This document shows positions 44,933 to 54,693 of a stretch of 64,000 bases of DNA, one piece after another. Positions within the stretch are counted from its first letter, which is position 1; every line of letters starts with the position of its first letter. The position numbers were made by a program, and so were the translations under genes. The notes under the pieces are model-generated. The model had not been told where the DNA came from and searched no databases. It saw only the letters and a list, made by a program, of their open reading frames with translations. The stretch is from Streptomyces sp. NBC_00236 (lineage in GTDB: Bacteria > Actinomycetota > Actinomycetes > Streptomycetales > Streptomycetaceae): NCBI RefSeq assembly GCF_036195045.1, contig NZ_CP108100.1:4340001-4404000 (forward strand), read 5' to 3'.

Positions 44933-46096
44933 GTGGGGAAGCGGGAGAAGCGGCGGGGGAGGCGCGCCGGGGATGTGAGGACCCGCCGGTTCGTCCGGCT
45001 GCTGCCCACGATGATGATCGTCGGGGGCGTGCTGTTCGATGCTTTCTCCCCGCCCGAGTTCACCGCCGTCCCCTTGTACGCGGCGGCCCCGCTGATCGCC
45101 GCGCCGTTCTTCTCGCTGGCCAGCACGGTACGTACCGGTGTCGCCGCGCTGCTGGCCGTCGTCGTGCTGCGGCTGTCCAGCGGCACCCTGCTGCAGGTCG
45201 TGCCCTCCATCGAACTGCTCACCGTCCTCACCGTCTCCGTCCTCGCCGTCGTGATCAACGGGGTCGTCCGGCGCAGCAACGAGCAGCTGGCCTCCGCCCG
45301 CGTCATCGCGGAGACGGCCATGCGGGCGGTGCTGCCGACACCGTCCGACCGGATCGGCGGGCTGCAGGTGGCCGCGCGGTACGAGGCGGCGCAGGCGGAC
45401 GAGTTCGTCGGCGGCGACCTGTTCTCGGTGGCGGACAGCCCGCAGGGGGTGCGGCTGGTGGTCGGGGACGTGCGCGGCAAGGGGCTGGACGCCGTGGAGG
45501 CGGTGGCGGTGGTCATCGGGGCCTTCCGGGAGGCGGCCGAACAGGAGGAGACCCTGGAGGGCGTGGCGCTGCGGCTGGAGCGCGCGCTGGCGCGGGAGTC
45601 GGACCGGCGTGGTGGCCTGGACGCGTTCGAGGGGTTCATCACCGCCGTGCTCGCCGAGGTCCCGCGGGGGGCGGGCCGGGTGCGGATCGTCAACCGCGGT
45701 CACCCCGAGCCGCTGCTCCTGCACACGGACGGAGGGCTGGATGTGCTCGGTCCGTCGGTGCCCGCGCTGCCGCTGGGGATGGACCTGGGGGTGTGGCCGG
45801 ACCGGGCCGACGAGTGGGACCTGCCGGCCGGGGCGACGCTTCTCCTCTATACGGACGGCCTCTCCGAGGCCCGTAACGCCGAAGGGGTCTTCTACGACCC
45901 TGCCGAGCGGCTGCGGGGACGGATCTTCCCGGGACCCGAGGAACTCCTCTCCGCGCTGACCGATGACGTACGGCTGCATACGGGGGGCGAGTCGACGGAC
46001 GACATGGCGCTGCTCGCGGTCGTGCGGCCCGCCGAGGGGCAGCCCGACCGGCGCAGGACCGTGAAGATCGTCGGTCTGGGCGACGGCGGCGGCTGA
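44933..46096 (+). CDS. SpoIIE-type PP2C protein phosphatase, membrane-bound
   Basis: A 387-residue phosphatase. Residues 1-30 are basic and cytoplasmic; about 40-130 contain hydrophobic segments (MMIVGGVLFDAF, AAPLIAAPFFSLAS, LLAVVVLRL, VLTVSVLAVVING). The PP2C/SpoIIE domain follows, with EFVGGDLFSV and VVGDVRGKGLDAVEAVAVV (metal Asp residues) and the late LYTDGLSEARN and STDDMALLAV. Such enzymes dephosphorylate anti-sigma-factor antagonists. The GTG at 44933 has AGGAG eight bases upstream; the ATG at 44909 has none. No antagonist or anti-sigma gene is adjacent, so the partner lies elsewhere. Confidence 0.9.
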   Translation: MGKREKRRGRRAGDVRTRRFVRLLPTMMIVGGVLFDAFSPPEFTAVPLYAAAPLIAAPFFSLASTVRTGVAALLAVVVLRLSSGTLLQVVPSIELLTVLTVSVLAVVINGVVRRSNEQLASARVIAETAMRAVLPTPSDRIGGLQVAARYEAAQADEFVGGDLFSVADSPQGVRLVVGDVRGKGLDAVEAVAVVIGAFREAAEQEETLEGVALRLERALARESDRRGGLDAFEGFITAVLAEVPRGAGRVRIVNRGHPEPLLLHTDGGLDVLGPSVPALPLGMDLGVWPDRADEWDLPAGATLLLYTDGLSEARNAEGVFYDPAERLRGRIFPGPEELLSALTDDVRLHTGGESTDDMALLAVVRPAEGQPDRRRTVKIVGLGDGGG

Positions 46097-46379
46097 GCCG
46101 GCTCCCTGCGGTGACAGGTGAGGGGGGAGCGGTGGAGGGCGATACCACCGTCCGTAACCGAAAGACACCCCTCCGCATAACATTTGACGCAACGTCAGAA
46201 ATCGGGTGCCATCCGAGGGGCGATCAACTCGCCCGATTGCACCCGGTTGTGTCCCGTAAAGTCCAGGCCAAGGACGCGAACGATCAGTGGGAACGGCTTG
46301 GAATCGGACCCCGGTGTCTATTAACGTTCGATAACGCAGCGCGGTTGTCCCAGCCGCCGTCAGTGGCGGCACCGTGCGC
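46097..46379. other. promoter/leader region upstream of the riboswitch
   Basis: Non-coding. It includes the inverted repeat TGACG-CAA-CGTCA at 46184-46196 and AT-rich segments such as TAACGTTCGATAACG near 46322. The promoter of the endopeptidase gene must lie here, but no single pair of boxes stands out. Confidence 0.5.
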
Positions 46380-46525
46380 GAGCGCCGAATTCCGCAAGGG
46401 AACCGGGGAACCACCTACATGGGGTGAATCGGGCATCTCTGTCTTGTTTGTGAGGCGGAGGAACCCGTAGGAGACCTTCCTGCTCCGAACCCGTCAGCTA
46501 ACCCGGTAGGCGAGAAGGAAGGAAA
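46380..46525 (+). promoter_or_regulatory. ydaO/yuaA-type c-di-AMP riboswitch
   Basis: The leader contains the conserved segments of this class in the right order: CCGCAAGGGAACCGGGGAACCA (here from 46393), GGGGTGAATCGGGC, GGAGGAACCC, and GAACCCGTCAGCTAACCCGG with TAGGCGAGAAGGAAGG. The switch ends next to the ribosome-binding site (AGGAG, 46524-46528) and the GTG start of the M23 gene, so it can act on transcription or translation. In streptomycetes this class controls cell-wall hydrolase genes. The boundaries are approximate. Confidence 0.93.
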
Positions 46526-46538
46526 GGAGTGCGCCCCC

Positions 46539-47708
46539 GTGGCGTCCAACAAGCCTGCCCCCGAAGCTCCCTCTCGGTTCCGGTCCGAGTACGGCGATGA
46601 CCTCGCCCCCCGGCCCGCCACCGCATTCGGTACGGAGTACGGGGCCGACTACGCGACCGATTACGGGACCGATCGGGGCAGCGACTTCGGAAACGACTTC
46701 CGCGCCGACGAGGCCGGGTCCGACAGGACCTGGGAGGAATGGAACCCCACCGAGGAGTCCATCCGCCCCGTGCGCGGCAAGCACCGCGTCGCCAAGCAGC
46801 GCAATGGTCTGGCCCGCAGTTCCACCGTCCTCGGCGTCGGCGTCATCGCGGCCGTCGGTGCGGGTGGCATGGCCACCGCCCAGAGCAAGCCGCCGGTCTC
46901 CATCTCTCTTCCCGATTCCATCGCGGACAATCTCCCCGACGCCAAGTCCCTCCCGGGCGTCGGCGCGCTGTTCTCGGGAGAGTCCGAGTCCACGGCGGAC
47001 AAGGCTGCGGCCGAGACCGCTGCCGCCCCGCTGACGACCGCCGGCATCACCACCGCCGAGGCCGAGCAGGGCACCACGGACGCCGGTGAGGCACTCCGCG
47101 CCCGCATCCTCCAGCAGGCCGAGCAGCAGCAGGACGCCGCCGACGCCGAGGTCAAGGCGGCTGCGGAGAAGGCGGCCGCGGAGAAGGCCGCAGCCGAGGC
47201 GAAGAAGCAGCAGGACGCCGCCGAGGCCAAGATCGCCGCCGAGAAGAAGAAGGCGGCGGAGGAAGCGGCGAAGAAGGCGGAAGCGCTGCGGCTCGCCAAG
47301 CTCGCCGCCAGCTACGCCATCCCCACCTCCTCGTACACGATCACCTCGACCTTCGGCGAGGCCGGATCGATGTGGTCCTCCGGCTACCACACGGGCCTCG
47401 ACTTCGCGGCGCCGACCGGAACACCGATCAAGGCCATCCACACCGGCACGGTCAAGTCGGCCGGCTACTCCGGTTCCTACGGCTACCGCACGGTCCTGGA
47501 GCTGGAGGACGGCACGGAGCTGTGGTTCTGCCACCAGTCCTCGATCGACGTCAGCATCGGCCAGAAGGTCACGACGGGCGACACCATCGGACGCGTCGGC
47601 GCGACCGGCAACGTGACGGGCCCGCACCTCCACCTGGAGGTCCACACCCCGGACGGCACCGGCATCGACCCGATGGCCTGGCTGCAGGCCCGCGGTCTGA
47701 CGGTCTGA
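46539..47708 (+). CDS. M23 family peptidoglycan endopeptidase
   Basis: A 389-residue cell-wall hydrolase. An acidic Tyr/Asp/Gly-rich cytoplasmic head of about 75 residues precedes an export segment (STVLGVGVIAAVGAGGMATA). A long Ala/Glu/Lys coiled coil (about residues 185-255) follows, and the C-terminal M23 (LytM) domain has YHTGLDFAAPTG and HLHLEVH, the HxxxD and HxH zinc ligands. It cuts peptide bridges in peptidoglycan. The GTG start lies just after the c-di-AMP riboswitch, so expression should fall or rise with c-di-AMP levels. Confidence 0.94.
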   Translation: MASNKPAPEAPSRFRSEYGDDLAPRPATAFGTEYGADYATDYGTDRGSDFGNDFRADEAGSDRTWEEWNPTEESIRPVRGKHRVAKQRNGLARSSTVLGVGVIAAVGAGGMATAQSKPPVSISLPDSIADNLPDAKSLPGVGALFSGESESTADKAAAETAAAPLTTAGITTAEAEQGTTDAGEALRARILQQAEQQQDAADAEVKAAAEKAAAEKAAAEAKKQQDAAEAKIAAEKKKAAEEAAKKAEALRLAKLAASYAIPTSSYTITSTFGEAGSMWSSGYHTGLDFAAPTGTPIKAIHTGTVKSAGYSGSYGYRTVLELEDGTELWFCHQSSIDVSIGQKVTTGDTIGRVGATGNVTGPHLHLEVHTPDGTGIDPMAWLQARGLTV

Positions 47709-47841
47709 GACCGTCTCCCTGGATGGTTCGAGGAGGGGCCGTTTCCCGAGGCCGGTCCGAGGCCGGTCCGAAGCTTGTCCGGGACCGTTTCCCAGGACGC
47801 TCCGAGAACGCCCCTCACGCCGGTTCTCCGGCCACGAAACC
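47709..47841. other. spacer after the endopeptidase gene
   Basis: Non-coding; contains a direct repeat GAGGCCGGTCC (twice, about 47748-47769) and related GACCGTTTCCC copies. Together with the region up to 48011 it holds only a terminator. Confidence 0.5.
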
Positions 47842-47883
47842 CCGGCAGCCCTGACGCTCACCCCCCGACGTCAGGGCTGCCGG
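47842..47883 (+). terminator. terminator of the M23 gene
   Basis: A perfect 15-bp inverted repeat CCGGCAGCCCTGACG and its complement with a 12-base loop. Confidence 0.85.
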
Positions 47884-48011
47884 TCTGTCTCCGTCCGCGT
47901 GCCGCACCTGTTCAGGATGCCGCGCCGCACCTGTTCAGAATGCCGCGCTGCACCCGTTCAAGATGCACAGGCCACGGAATAGCGGAGCCCGTGGAAGTGG
48001 TTGTGCCACCC

Positions 48012-48956
48012 ATGACTTCTCTCCGTAAGCTCGGTTCCTCCAGCCTCCAGGTCTTCCCGCTCGCCCTCGGCGGCAACGTCTTCGGATGGACGGCCGACGA
48101 GGCGCAGTCCTTCGCGGTGCTCGACGCCTACGCGGCGGCCGGCGGCAACTTCATCGACACCGCCGACGCCTATTCGGCCTGGGTCCCCGGCAACGAGGGT
48201 GGCGAGTCGGAGACCCTCATCGGCAAGTGGCTCGCCGCACGCGGCAACCGCTCCGACATCGTCGTGGCCACCAAGGTCGGCTCACACCCTGCCTACAAGG
48301 GGCTCTCCGCCACCACCATCAAGGCCGCCGCCGAGGAGTCGCTGCGCCGGCTCGGTACCGACCACATCGATCTCTACTACACGCACTTCGACGACGAGAC
48401 GGTCCCGGTCGAGGAGATCATCACCGCCCTCGACCAGTTGGTGAAGGACGGCAAGGTCCGCGAGATCGCCGCCTCCAACATCAGCCCCCAGCGGCTCCGT
48501 GCCTCGCTGGACTTCTCCGAGCGTGAAGGGCTTGCCCGCTACGTGGCCCTTCAGCCCCACTACAACCTCGTCTCCCGGGACACGTACGAGGGTGAGCTCC
48601 GGGACACCGCCGCCGACGCCGGGCTTGCGGCCGTCCCGTACTACGCCCTCGCCTCCGGCTTCCTCACCGGCAAGTACCGTTCGGGTGCCGCCGTGGAGAG
48701 CGCCCGCGCCGGGAGCGCGTCCACGCACCTGGAGTCGGAGCGCGGACAGAAGGTGCTTGCCGCGCTCGACAAGGTGGCACAGGAGCGGGACGCGGAGATC
48801 GCGACCGTGGCGCTGGCGTGGCTGGCCGCCCGGCCGACCGTCGCCGCACCGATCGCCTCGGCCCGTACGGTCGAGCAGCTTCCCGCGCTGGTGGCCGTCG
48901 CCGGACTGCGGCTGACGGACCAGGAGCTGACTGACCTCACCGAGGCCTCCGCCTAG
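48012..48956 (+). CDS. aldo/keto reductase
   Basis: A 314-residue NADPH-dependent oxidoreductase of the AKR superfamily (TIM barrel). The catalytic tetrad is visible: Asp/Tyr in NFIDTADAYSAW, Lys in VVATKVG and His in YYTHFDDE. The C-terminal part binds the cofactor. The substrate is unknown. The ATG at 48012 begins at the family N-terminus (LRKLGSSSLQV); a longer GTG start is possible. The stop codon overlaps the stop of the convergent PrsW-like gene in the palindrome CTAG. Confidence 0.93.
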   Translation: MTSLRKLGSSSLQVFPLALGGNVFGWTADEAQSFAVLDAYAAAGGNFIDTADAYSAWVPGNEGGESETLIGKWLAARGNRSDIVVATKVGSHPAYKGLSATTIKAAAEESLRRLGTDHIDLYYTHFDDETVPVEEIITALDQLVKDGKVREIAASNISPQRLRASLDFSEREGLARYVALQPHYNLVSRDTYEGELRDTAADAGLAAVPYYALASGFLTGKYRSGAAVESARAGSASTHLESERGQKVLAALDKVAQERDAEIATVALAWLAARPTVAAPIASARTVEQLPALVAVAGLRLTDQELTDLTEASA

Positions 48957-50617
48957 CCCTTCTGTTGGCCGTATCCCTGCGGGTTCGAGTTCGGGTTCGA
49001 GTTCGGATTCGGGTTCCGGTGCGGGGGAGGGGACGGGGAGTAGAGCGGGTACGGGCCGGGGAGCGGGTGGTACGGCGGGTTCGCGTACGGCGGCGGGCTG
49101 TAGGGCTGCCCTGCATACGGGCGCGCGGGCTGCGTGTACGCCGGGTGCGGGTACGGCCGGTGTGCCGCAGGTGCGGAACGGGGGCGCAGACGGCCCGTGG
49201 CCTGCGCCGCGTAGGTCAGGGCGGGGCGGGCGGTTTCCTTGCGCTGCCACAGGTGGTGCAGCAACTCCCGCTCGCGTTCGGCGAAGTCCGGGCCCGCCGT
49301 GCCGCGGCGGGCCTGACGGCGCAGAAAGGCCAGTGAGGTCGCGAACGACTCGTACTCGGCCACCGCGCGGGCCGCTTCCCTGCCCCGGGCCTTCCCTTCC
49401 TTCCGCGCAGCGGCGGATATCGGAGGGTGGGCGTGCGCCGGACCATGGGCGTGCGCGGGAGCGTATGCCGGGTGGTGGGCGTGGCTGTGAGGCCTTCCGT
49501 ACGGGGCTTCGGCCGCCGCTGCCGTCGCGCGTCGGCGTGCGATGTCCCTGGCCATGCCGCGGGCCCGCATCGAGGAGAGGGCGAAGGGCTCGGCGGGGGA
49601 CAGCCAGCCGGCCGCCGCGTACTCCGGCAGTTCGATGCCAAGCATGCGCAGCTCGCGCAGGCGGGCCCAGATCGCAAGCCAGGTCACCAGCCCGAAGGCC
49701 GGGACCATGAAGGCCCCGTACACGGCGTAGAAGCCGTACGGGCCGAACGAGGACGACCCGTTCCACAGGGCGTGCATGCCCATGGCGAGGAGCAGCCCCA
49801 GCAGCGGAAGGGCGAGGCGCCGGACCCGCTGATGGCGCGCACTGCTCGCGGCGAGCCCGAAACCGATGCCGGTCAGCACGGTGAAGAGCGGGTGGGCGAA
49901 CGGCGACATCACCGCACGTACGAAGAACGTCGCCGCGGTCACCGAGGCGAAGCCCGAGCCGAGCTGCTGGTCCTCGCCGAAGGCGTTGCCGAGATAGAGG
50001 ATGTTCTCGGTGAAGGCGAAACCCGTCGCGGTGAAGCCGGCGACGACCACGCCGTCCACGATCCCGCCGAACTCCCGTCGCCGGAACAGGAAGAGCAGCA
50101 GCACGGCCGCCGCCTTGGCGCTCTCCTCCACGACGGGCGCTATGACCGTCGCGCCCAGCGTGTCCGCGCTGCCCGGATCGGCCGTGGCCGTGGCGATCCA
50201 CCGGGTCGCGAAGGAGTTCGCGAGGATCGCGACCAGGGCGGCCGCGCAGGCGCCCCAGGCGAAGGCGAACAGCATGTTGCGCCACGGTCCCGGTTCGACC
50301 CGGTCGAGCCAGCGGAACGCCGTCATCAGCACCGGGACCGGCAGCACGGCCAGACCCAGCCCGACGAGGAACCCGTGCGTCCCCGTCTGGTCGCGGACCA
50401 GGGCGAGGATCACCAGGCCGCAGAGCGCCAGCACGGTGAAGACGGCGACGACGCGGAGCGTCCTGCTCCGCCACAGCATGCCGACGCGGCGCGGGCGGTA
50501 ACGCCACTGGCTCCGGTCCGGCACAGCGGTCAGGACCTCGCCGCCGGCCAGCTGCTCCTCGAGCGACGGGACGGCCGGCTGAGACTGTCGCTGCTGCTGA
50601 ACAGACCCGTCGGACAC
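48953..50617 (-). CDS. PrsW-family intramembrane metalloprotease
   Basis: A 554-residue membrane protein. About eight hydrophobic segments carry the PrsW motifs: APVVEESAKA (EExxK), FAFTENILY, SPFAHPLFT and GMHALWN, whose Glu and His residues would bind the metal. In Bacillus, PrsW starts anti-sigma cleavage. The last 220 residues are a cytoplasmic tail with a His/Pro/Ala-rich stretch, a helical segment and a Pro/Asn/Tyr-rich end. The start is GTG at 50617. TAGGGT lies six bases before it, which could mean a leaderless mRNA. The partner anti-sigma factor is not adjacent. Confidence 0.88.
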   Translation of the reverse strand: MSDGSVQQQRQSQPAVPSLEEQLAGGEVLTAVPDRSQWRYRPRRVGMLWRSRTLRVVAVFTVLALCGLVILALVRDQTGTHGFLVGLGLAVLPVPVLMTAFRWLDRVEPGPWRNMLFAFAWGACAAALVAILANSFATRWIATATADPGSADTLGATVIAPVVEESAKAAAVLLLFLFRRREFGGIVDGVVVAGFTATGFAFTENILYLGNAFGEDQQLGSGFASVTAATFFVRAVMSPFAHPLFTVLTGIGFGLAASSARHQRVRRLALPLLGLLLAMGMHALWNGSSSFGPYGFYAVYGAFMVPAFGLVTWLAIWARLRELRMLGIELPEYAAAGWLSPAEPFALSSMRARGMARDIARRRATAAAAEAPYGRPHSHAHHPAYAPAHAHGPAHAHPPISAAARKEGKARGREAARAVAEYESFATSLAFLRRQARRGTAGPDFAERERELLHHLWQRKETARPALTYAAQATGRLRPRSAPAAHRPYPHPAYTQPARPYAGQPYSPPPYANPPYHPLPGPYPLYSPSPPPHRNPNPNSNPNSNPQGYGQQKG

Positions 50618-50785
50618 CCCACGACCCTAACGAGCGGCACTGACAACGGCCATGGCGCGTGGTCTGCTCCTGCGGCCGGCATGGATGGCGGGTGGTCCGG
50701 CCCTGCGGTCGACGGCCATGGCGAGTGGATCGCTCCTCCCACTGACTGCGGAAGGCCGGGCGGCCCCGGAAGGCCGCCGGCCCCG

Positions 50786-51721
50786 TCAGCGGCGGGCGAA
50801 GAGCAGGTCGTGCACCACGTGGCCCTTGTCCAGGCCCTGTCCCTCGAACCGGGTCAGCGGCCGGAACGCGGGCCGTGGCGCATAGCCGCCGTCCGCCGCC
50901 GTGTTCTCGAAGCGGGGATGCGCCGTCAGTACCTCCAGCATCTGCTCGGCGTACGGCTCCCAGTCGGTCGCGCAGTGCAGGACCGCTCCCGGCTTCAGGC
51001 GCTGTGCCGCCAGGTCGAGGAACTCCGGCTGGATCAGCCGGCGCTTGTGGTGGCGCGACTTGGGCCACGGGTCGGGGAAGTACACCCGCAGCCCGTCCAG
51101 CGCGTCCGGCTCCAGCATCTCGCGCAGCAGGATGATCGCGTCACCGTTGGCCACCCGGATGTTGGACACGCCGTTCCGGTCCGCGAGACCGAGCAGGTTG
51201 CCCTGGCCCGGCGTGTGCACGTCGACCGCGAGGATTCCGGTGCCCGGGTCGTCGGCGGCCATCTGCGCGGTGGCCTCGCCCATGCCGAAGCCGATCTCCA
51301 GGACCACCGGGAGCCCGTCGAACAGTTCGGGCAGATCGAGGACGCGCAGCCCGTCGATGTCCAGGCCCCACTTCGGCCAGAGCCGCTCCAGGGCGTCCTG
51401 CTGGCCGGGCGTGACCCGGCTGCGGCGCGGCTGGAAGCTGCGGATCCGGCGCTCGTGGTGCGAACCGGCCGGATCGGCTGCGGGGCCGCCGGGGAAGCGG
51501 GGTTCCTGGCGCAGCCTGCGGGCACGGTCCAGGGCTGCGGCGCGCAGTTCGTCCGGGATTCCGGCGGTGGCGGGCGCGGCGTCGTCCGCACCGGTGGAGG
51601 CCGTGCCGTTCGTCCCGACGGCGGGCGGATCGGTGGGGAGCGTCCCCGAGGGGAGCGTGCTGTCCGTCTCGGCAGCGGCGTCGCCGGGCGTCGCGGGGGA
51701 GGGGTTCAAGGGCTCAGACAC
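50786..51721 (-). CDS. trmB: tRNA (guanine-N7)-methyltransferase
   Basis: A 311-residue SAM-dependent enzyme that methylates G46 of tRNA. The first 80 residues are a low-complexity extension. Then come the core motifs: VVLEIGFGMGEAT (SAM site), VYFPDPWPKSRHHKRR (the TrmB signature) and a C-terminal TRFEGQGL. The GTG start at 51721 overlaps the end of lhgO by eight bases, so the genes are translationally coupled. Confidence 0.95.
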   Translation of the reverse strand: MSEPLNPSPATPGDAAAETDSTLPSGTLPTDPPAVGTNGTASTGADDAAPATAGIPDELRAAALDRARRLRQEPRFPGGPAADPAGSHHERRIRSFQPRRSRVTPGQQDALERLWPKWGLDIDGLRVLDLPELFDGLPVVLEIGFGMGEATAQMAADDPGTGILAVDVHTPGQGNLLGLADRNGVSNIRVANGDAIILLREMLEPDALDGLRVYFPDPWPKSRHHKRRLIQPEFLDLAAQRLKPGAVLHCATDWEPYAEQMLEVLTAHPRFENTAADGGYAPRPAFRPLTRFEGQGLDKGHVVHDLLFARR

Positions 51722-52970
51722 AATGCCCTGATTCTACGGCGGGCGGCTTCCACCCCGTCCCCTGTGCCCGGAGCAGCGCCCTGCGTGCCACCTCCCGCCC
51801 GATGGGCAGCGCGGCCGTGGCGGCGGGCGAAGGGGCGTTGAGCACGTGCACGGTGTGCGGGGCCTCACGGATCAGGAAGTCGTCCACCAGCGTGCCGTCC
51901 CGCAGCACCGCCTGGGCCCTGACCCCGGAGGGGGAGGGGCGCAGGTCGTCCTCCGTCACCTCCGGCAGCAGCCGCCGTACGGCCGCGGTGAAGGCGCGCT
52001 TCGACAGCGAGCGGTGCACCTCGCCCGCCCCGTACCTCCAGTGTCTGCGGGCGATCTGCCAGGAACCGGGCCAGCTCACGGTGGACAGCAGCTCGCGGGG
52101 CCGTACGACCGGCCAGCCGTATCCCTCGCGGGCCAGCGCCGGTACCGCGTTCGGCCCGACGTGGACGCTGCCGTCGTGGCCGCGGGTCAGATGGACGCCG
52201 AGGAACGGGAACGCCGGGTCGGGCACCGGATAGACGAGGCCGCGCACCAGCTCGGGGCGGGCCAGCTCGTAGTACTCCCCGCGGAAGGGCACGATGCGCA
52301 TCCCCGGGTCGTCCCCGGCCAGCCGGGCCACCCGGTCGCAGTGCAGTCCCGCGCAGTTGACCAGCACCCGGGCCCGCACCACCAGGCCGTCCGCCGTCCG
52401 TACCGCGACGCCCCACGGCCGCCGGTCGATCTCGGTGACCTCGGCGCCGAACCTGATCAGGCCGCCGCCGCCCCGTACCTCGGTGGCGAGCCGCTCGGCG
52501 ACCGCGCCGAAGTCGCACACCCCCGTCGTGCCCACCCGGATCGCGGCGAGACCCCGCACCCGCGGTTCGTACTCCGCGATCTGCGCGGGCCCCAGCTCGC
52601 GCACCGGCAGCCCGTGCTCCCGGCCGCGCTGCACCAGGGCGTGCAGGCGCGGAAGCTCGGCGCGGCCGGTCGCGACGATCAGCTTTCCGGTCACGGCGTG
52701 GGAGATCCCGTGCTCCCGGCAGAAGTCGACCATCTCGGCCGCGCCGCGTACCGCGTACCGCGCCTTCAGTGAGCCCGGGGGGTAGTAGATGCCGCTGTGG
52801 ATCACCCCGCTGTTGCGCCCGGTCTGGTGGCGCGCGGGCCCCCATTCCTTCTCCAGCACGGTCACGCGTGTGCCCGGTGCGGTCCGCGTGATCGCATACG
52901 CGGCCGACAGGCCGACGATCCCGCCGCCGATCACCAGCACATCGCAGTCGTACGCCGCGTGCGTCATCAT
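51714..52970 (-). CDS. lhgO: L-2-hydroxyglutarate oxidase
   Basis: A 418-residue FAD-dependent oxidase of the DAO family. The start DVLVIGGGIVGLSAAYAI is the FAD-binding fold. RHQTGRNSGVIHSGIYY is the LhgO signature, and the C-terminal APSPAATAALPIG is the second FAD contact. It oxidises L-2-hydroxyglutarate to 2-oxoglutarate, a metabolite-repair step. The ATG at 52970 has GGGAGG about seven bases upstream. It is upstream of trmB and overlaps it. Confidence 0.92.
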   Translation of the reverse strand: MMTHAAYDCDVLVIGGGIVGLSAAYAITRTAPGTRVTVLEKEWGPARHQTGRNSGVIHSGIYYPPGSLKARYAVRGAAEMVDFCREHGISHAVTGKLIVATGRAELPRLHALVQRGREHGLPVRELGPAQIAEYEPRVRGLAAIRVGTTGVCDFGAVAERLATEVRGGGGLIRFGAEVTEIDRRPWGVAVRTADGLVVRARVLVNCAGLHCDRVARLAGDDPGMRIVPFRGEYYELARPELVRGLVYPVPDPAFPFLGVHLTRGHDGSVHVGPNAVPALAREGYGWPVVRPRELLSTVSWPGSWQIARRHWRYGAGEVHRSLSKRAFTAAVRRLLPEVTEDDLRPSPSGVRAQAVLRDGTLVDDFLIREAPHTVHVLNAPSPAATAALPIGREVARRALLRAQGTGWKPPAVESGHCV

Positions 52971-53100
52971 CACGCCACCTCCCACCCCGATAGTGCACTG
53001 ACCCACTGACAACGCGTTCAAACCAGTGCGGGCACAGCGTGGCGCATCCCGTGCCGGCCGCCAGGGCGCGGCCCACGGGACCGGGCCGGTGCGGGGCCGG

Positions 53101-54693
53101 CTACGCGGGGGCGACCAGCAGCGGGCGGGCGCGCTCCCGCAGCTCGACGACGCGCGGCTCGTCCCCGTAGGGCTCCAGCCGGTGCAGCAGGTCGCGCACG
53201 TACTCGGTGGTCCGTGCGGACGAGATGCGGCCCGCGACCTCCACGGCCCGGGTGCCCGCCGCGCAGGCCGCGTCCAGGTTTCCCGACTCCAGTTCGGCGA
53301 CGGCCGAGACGACGAGCCGCAGACCGTGCGAGCGGACGAACTCCTCGGTGGGTCTGGACAGCGCCTGCTCGGTGAAGCGCCGCACCTGCCGCGGGGCCTT
53401 CAGGTCGAGGTGGCACTCCGCGGCGTCGGCGGCGAAGCGGTCGTACGAGTAGAAGCCCAGCCACGACGGGTCCGCGTCGCCGTCCCTGGAGCGCTCCAGC
53501 CATCCCTCGGCGGCCTTCAGCGCGGCTCCGGCGGCCGGTGCGTCGTTCGCCTTCGCATGGGCCCGGGCCTCCACGAGGCGGAAGAAGCTCATGGTGCGTG
53601 CCGTCGCGAGACCGCGGTTGCGTTCGACCGCCGCCTGCGCGAGGTCGACGCCCTCGTCGGCGAAGCCGCGGTAGGTCGCCTGGAGTGACATGGAGGCGAG
53701 GACATAGCCGCCGAGCGGTACGTCGGCCGCGGCCCGTGCCAGGCGCAGCGCCTGGATGTAGTAGCGCTGGGCCGCTTCCTGCTGGCCGGTGTCGAAGGCC
53801 ATCCATCCGGCGAGCCTGGTCAGTTCGGCGGCAGCGCCGAAGAGTGCCCGGCCCACCTCGTCGCTGTACGAGCCCAGCAGGAGCGGTGCCGCGTCAACCC
53901 GTAAGCACTCCGGGACCATGGACGAACGCCAGTCCCCGCCGCCGTACTTGGAGTCCCAGCGGCGCGCGTCCTGAGCGGCCTCCCGCAGTTTGGACACGTC
54001 ACTGTGGCCGACCCGCAGCGGCGAGACGGCGTGCGCGGAATCCGGGCCCGGCTGGACGGGGATCGACAGGCTGTGCCCGGACGGCAGCGAAGCACCGGGC
54101 GGAGGTGCGGCACCGGGCGCGTTGGACGTCCCTTGCGCCCCTGATGCGCCCTGCGCGCCCTCTGTGCTGTGAGTGCCGCTGTGCGTGCCCAGGATCGCCG
54201 CGACCGCCGCCGTCGAGGCGCGGGCCACCGACGGGTCGGCGGGGGATATCAGCCAGCGGGACGCGGGGGTCGCGTACGCACTCACCGAGAACGAACCCGC
54301 CAGCGACTGCCAGATCCCGCCACTGCCCGCTCGTCGCCCGGCCAGATCCAGCCGGTACAACTCGGTCGCCGAACGGACCGCCTCACCCACATCGCGGGGG
54401 AACGCCAGCCCCACCTCCGGCGCCGGGTCGGCGTCGGCCAGCCCGATCTCGTGCAGAGGGACCGGCCGGCCGAGCTTGGCGCCGATCGCCGCTGCGATGA
54501 GATGGGGCGCGGCGCCCTGCGGCACCATGCCCTTGGAGACCCACCGGGCCACCGAGGTCTTGTCGTACCGAAGTGTCAGTCCGCGCTGCGCCCCGAGGTC
54601 GTTGACCCGCCGGGCGAGCCCGGCGTTGCTGATTCCCGCGAGGGCGAGAACGGTTCCGAGCTTGTCGTTCGGTCCGCGTTGCTCCCTGGACAT
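53101..54693 (-). CDS. NsdA/SCO4114-like regulator with TPR-type region
   Basis: A 530-residue cytoplasmic protein. The N-terminal 90 residues are DNA-binding-like: [22 protein letters not shown] then [18 protein letters not shown], which resembles a Cro-type helix-turn-helix. A linker rich in Ala, Gly and Ser follows (about 160-215). The C-terminal half is alpha-helical with TPR-like spacing ([30 protein letters not shown]). As I recall, streptomycetes carry several such proteins, called sporulation-associated (SCO4114) or NsdA-like. NsdA represses sporulation and antibiotics. The target genes of this one are not visible. Confidence 0.8.
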   Translation of the reverse strand: MSREQRGPNDKLGTVLALAGISNAGLARRVNDLGAQRGLTLRYDKTSVARWVSKGMVPQGAAPHLIAAAIGAKLGRPVPLHEIGLADADPAPEVGLAFPRDVGEAVRSATELYRLDLAGRRAGSGGIWQSLAGSFSVSAYATPASRWLISPADPSVARASTAAVAAILGTHSGTHSTEGAQGASGAQGTSNAPGAAPPPGASLPSGHSLSIPVQPGPDSAHAVSPLRVGHSDVSKLREAAQDARRWDSKYGGGDWRSSMVPECLRVDAAPLLLGSYSDEVGRALFGAAAELTRLAGWMAFDTGQQEAAQRYYIQALRLARAAADVPLGGYVLASMSLQATYRGFADEGVDLAQAAVERNRGLATARTMSFFRLVEARAHAKANDAPAAGAALKAAEGWLERSRDGDADPSWLGFYSYDRFAADAAECHLDLKAPRQVRRFTEQALSRPTEEFVRSHGLRLVVSAVAELESGNLDAACAAGTRAVEVAGRISSARTTEYVRDLLHRLEPYGDEPRVVELRERARPLLVAPA

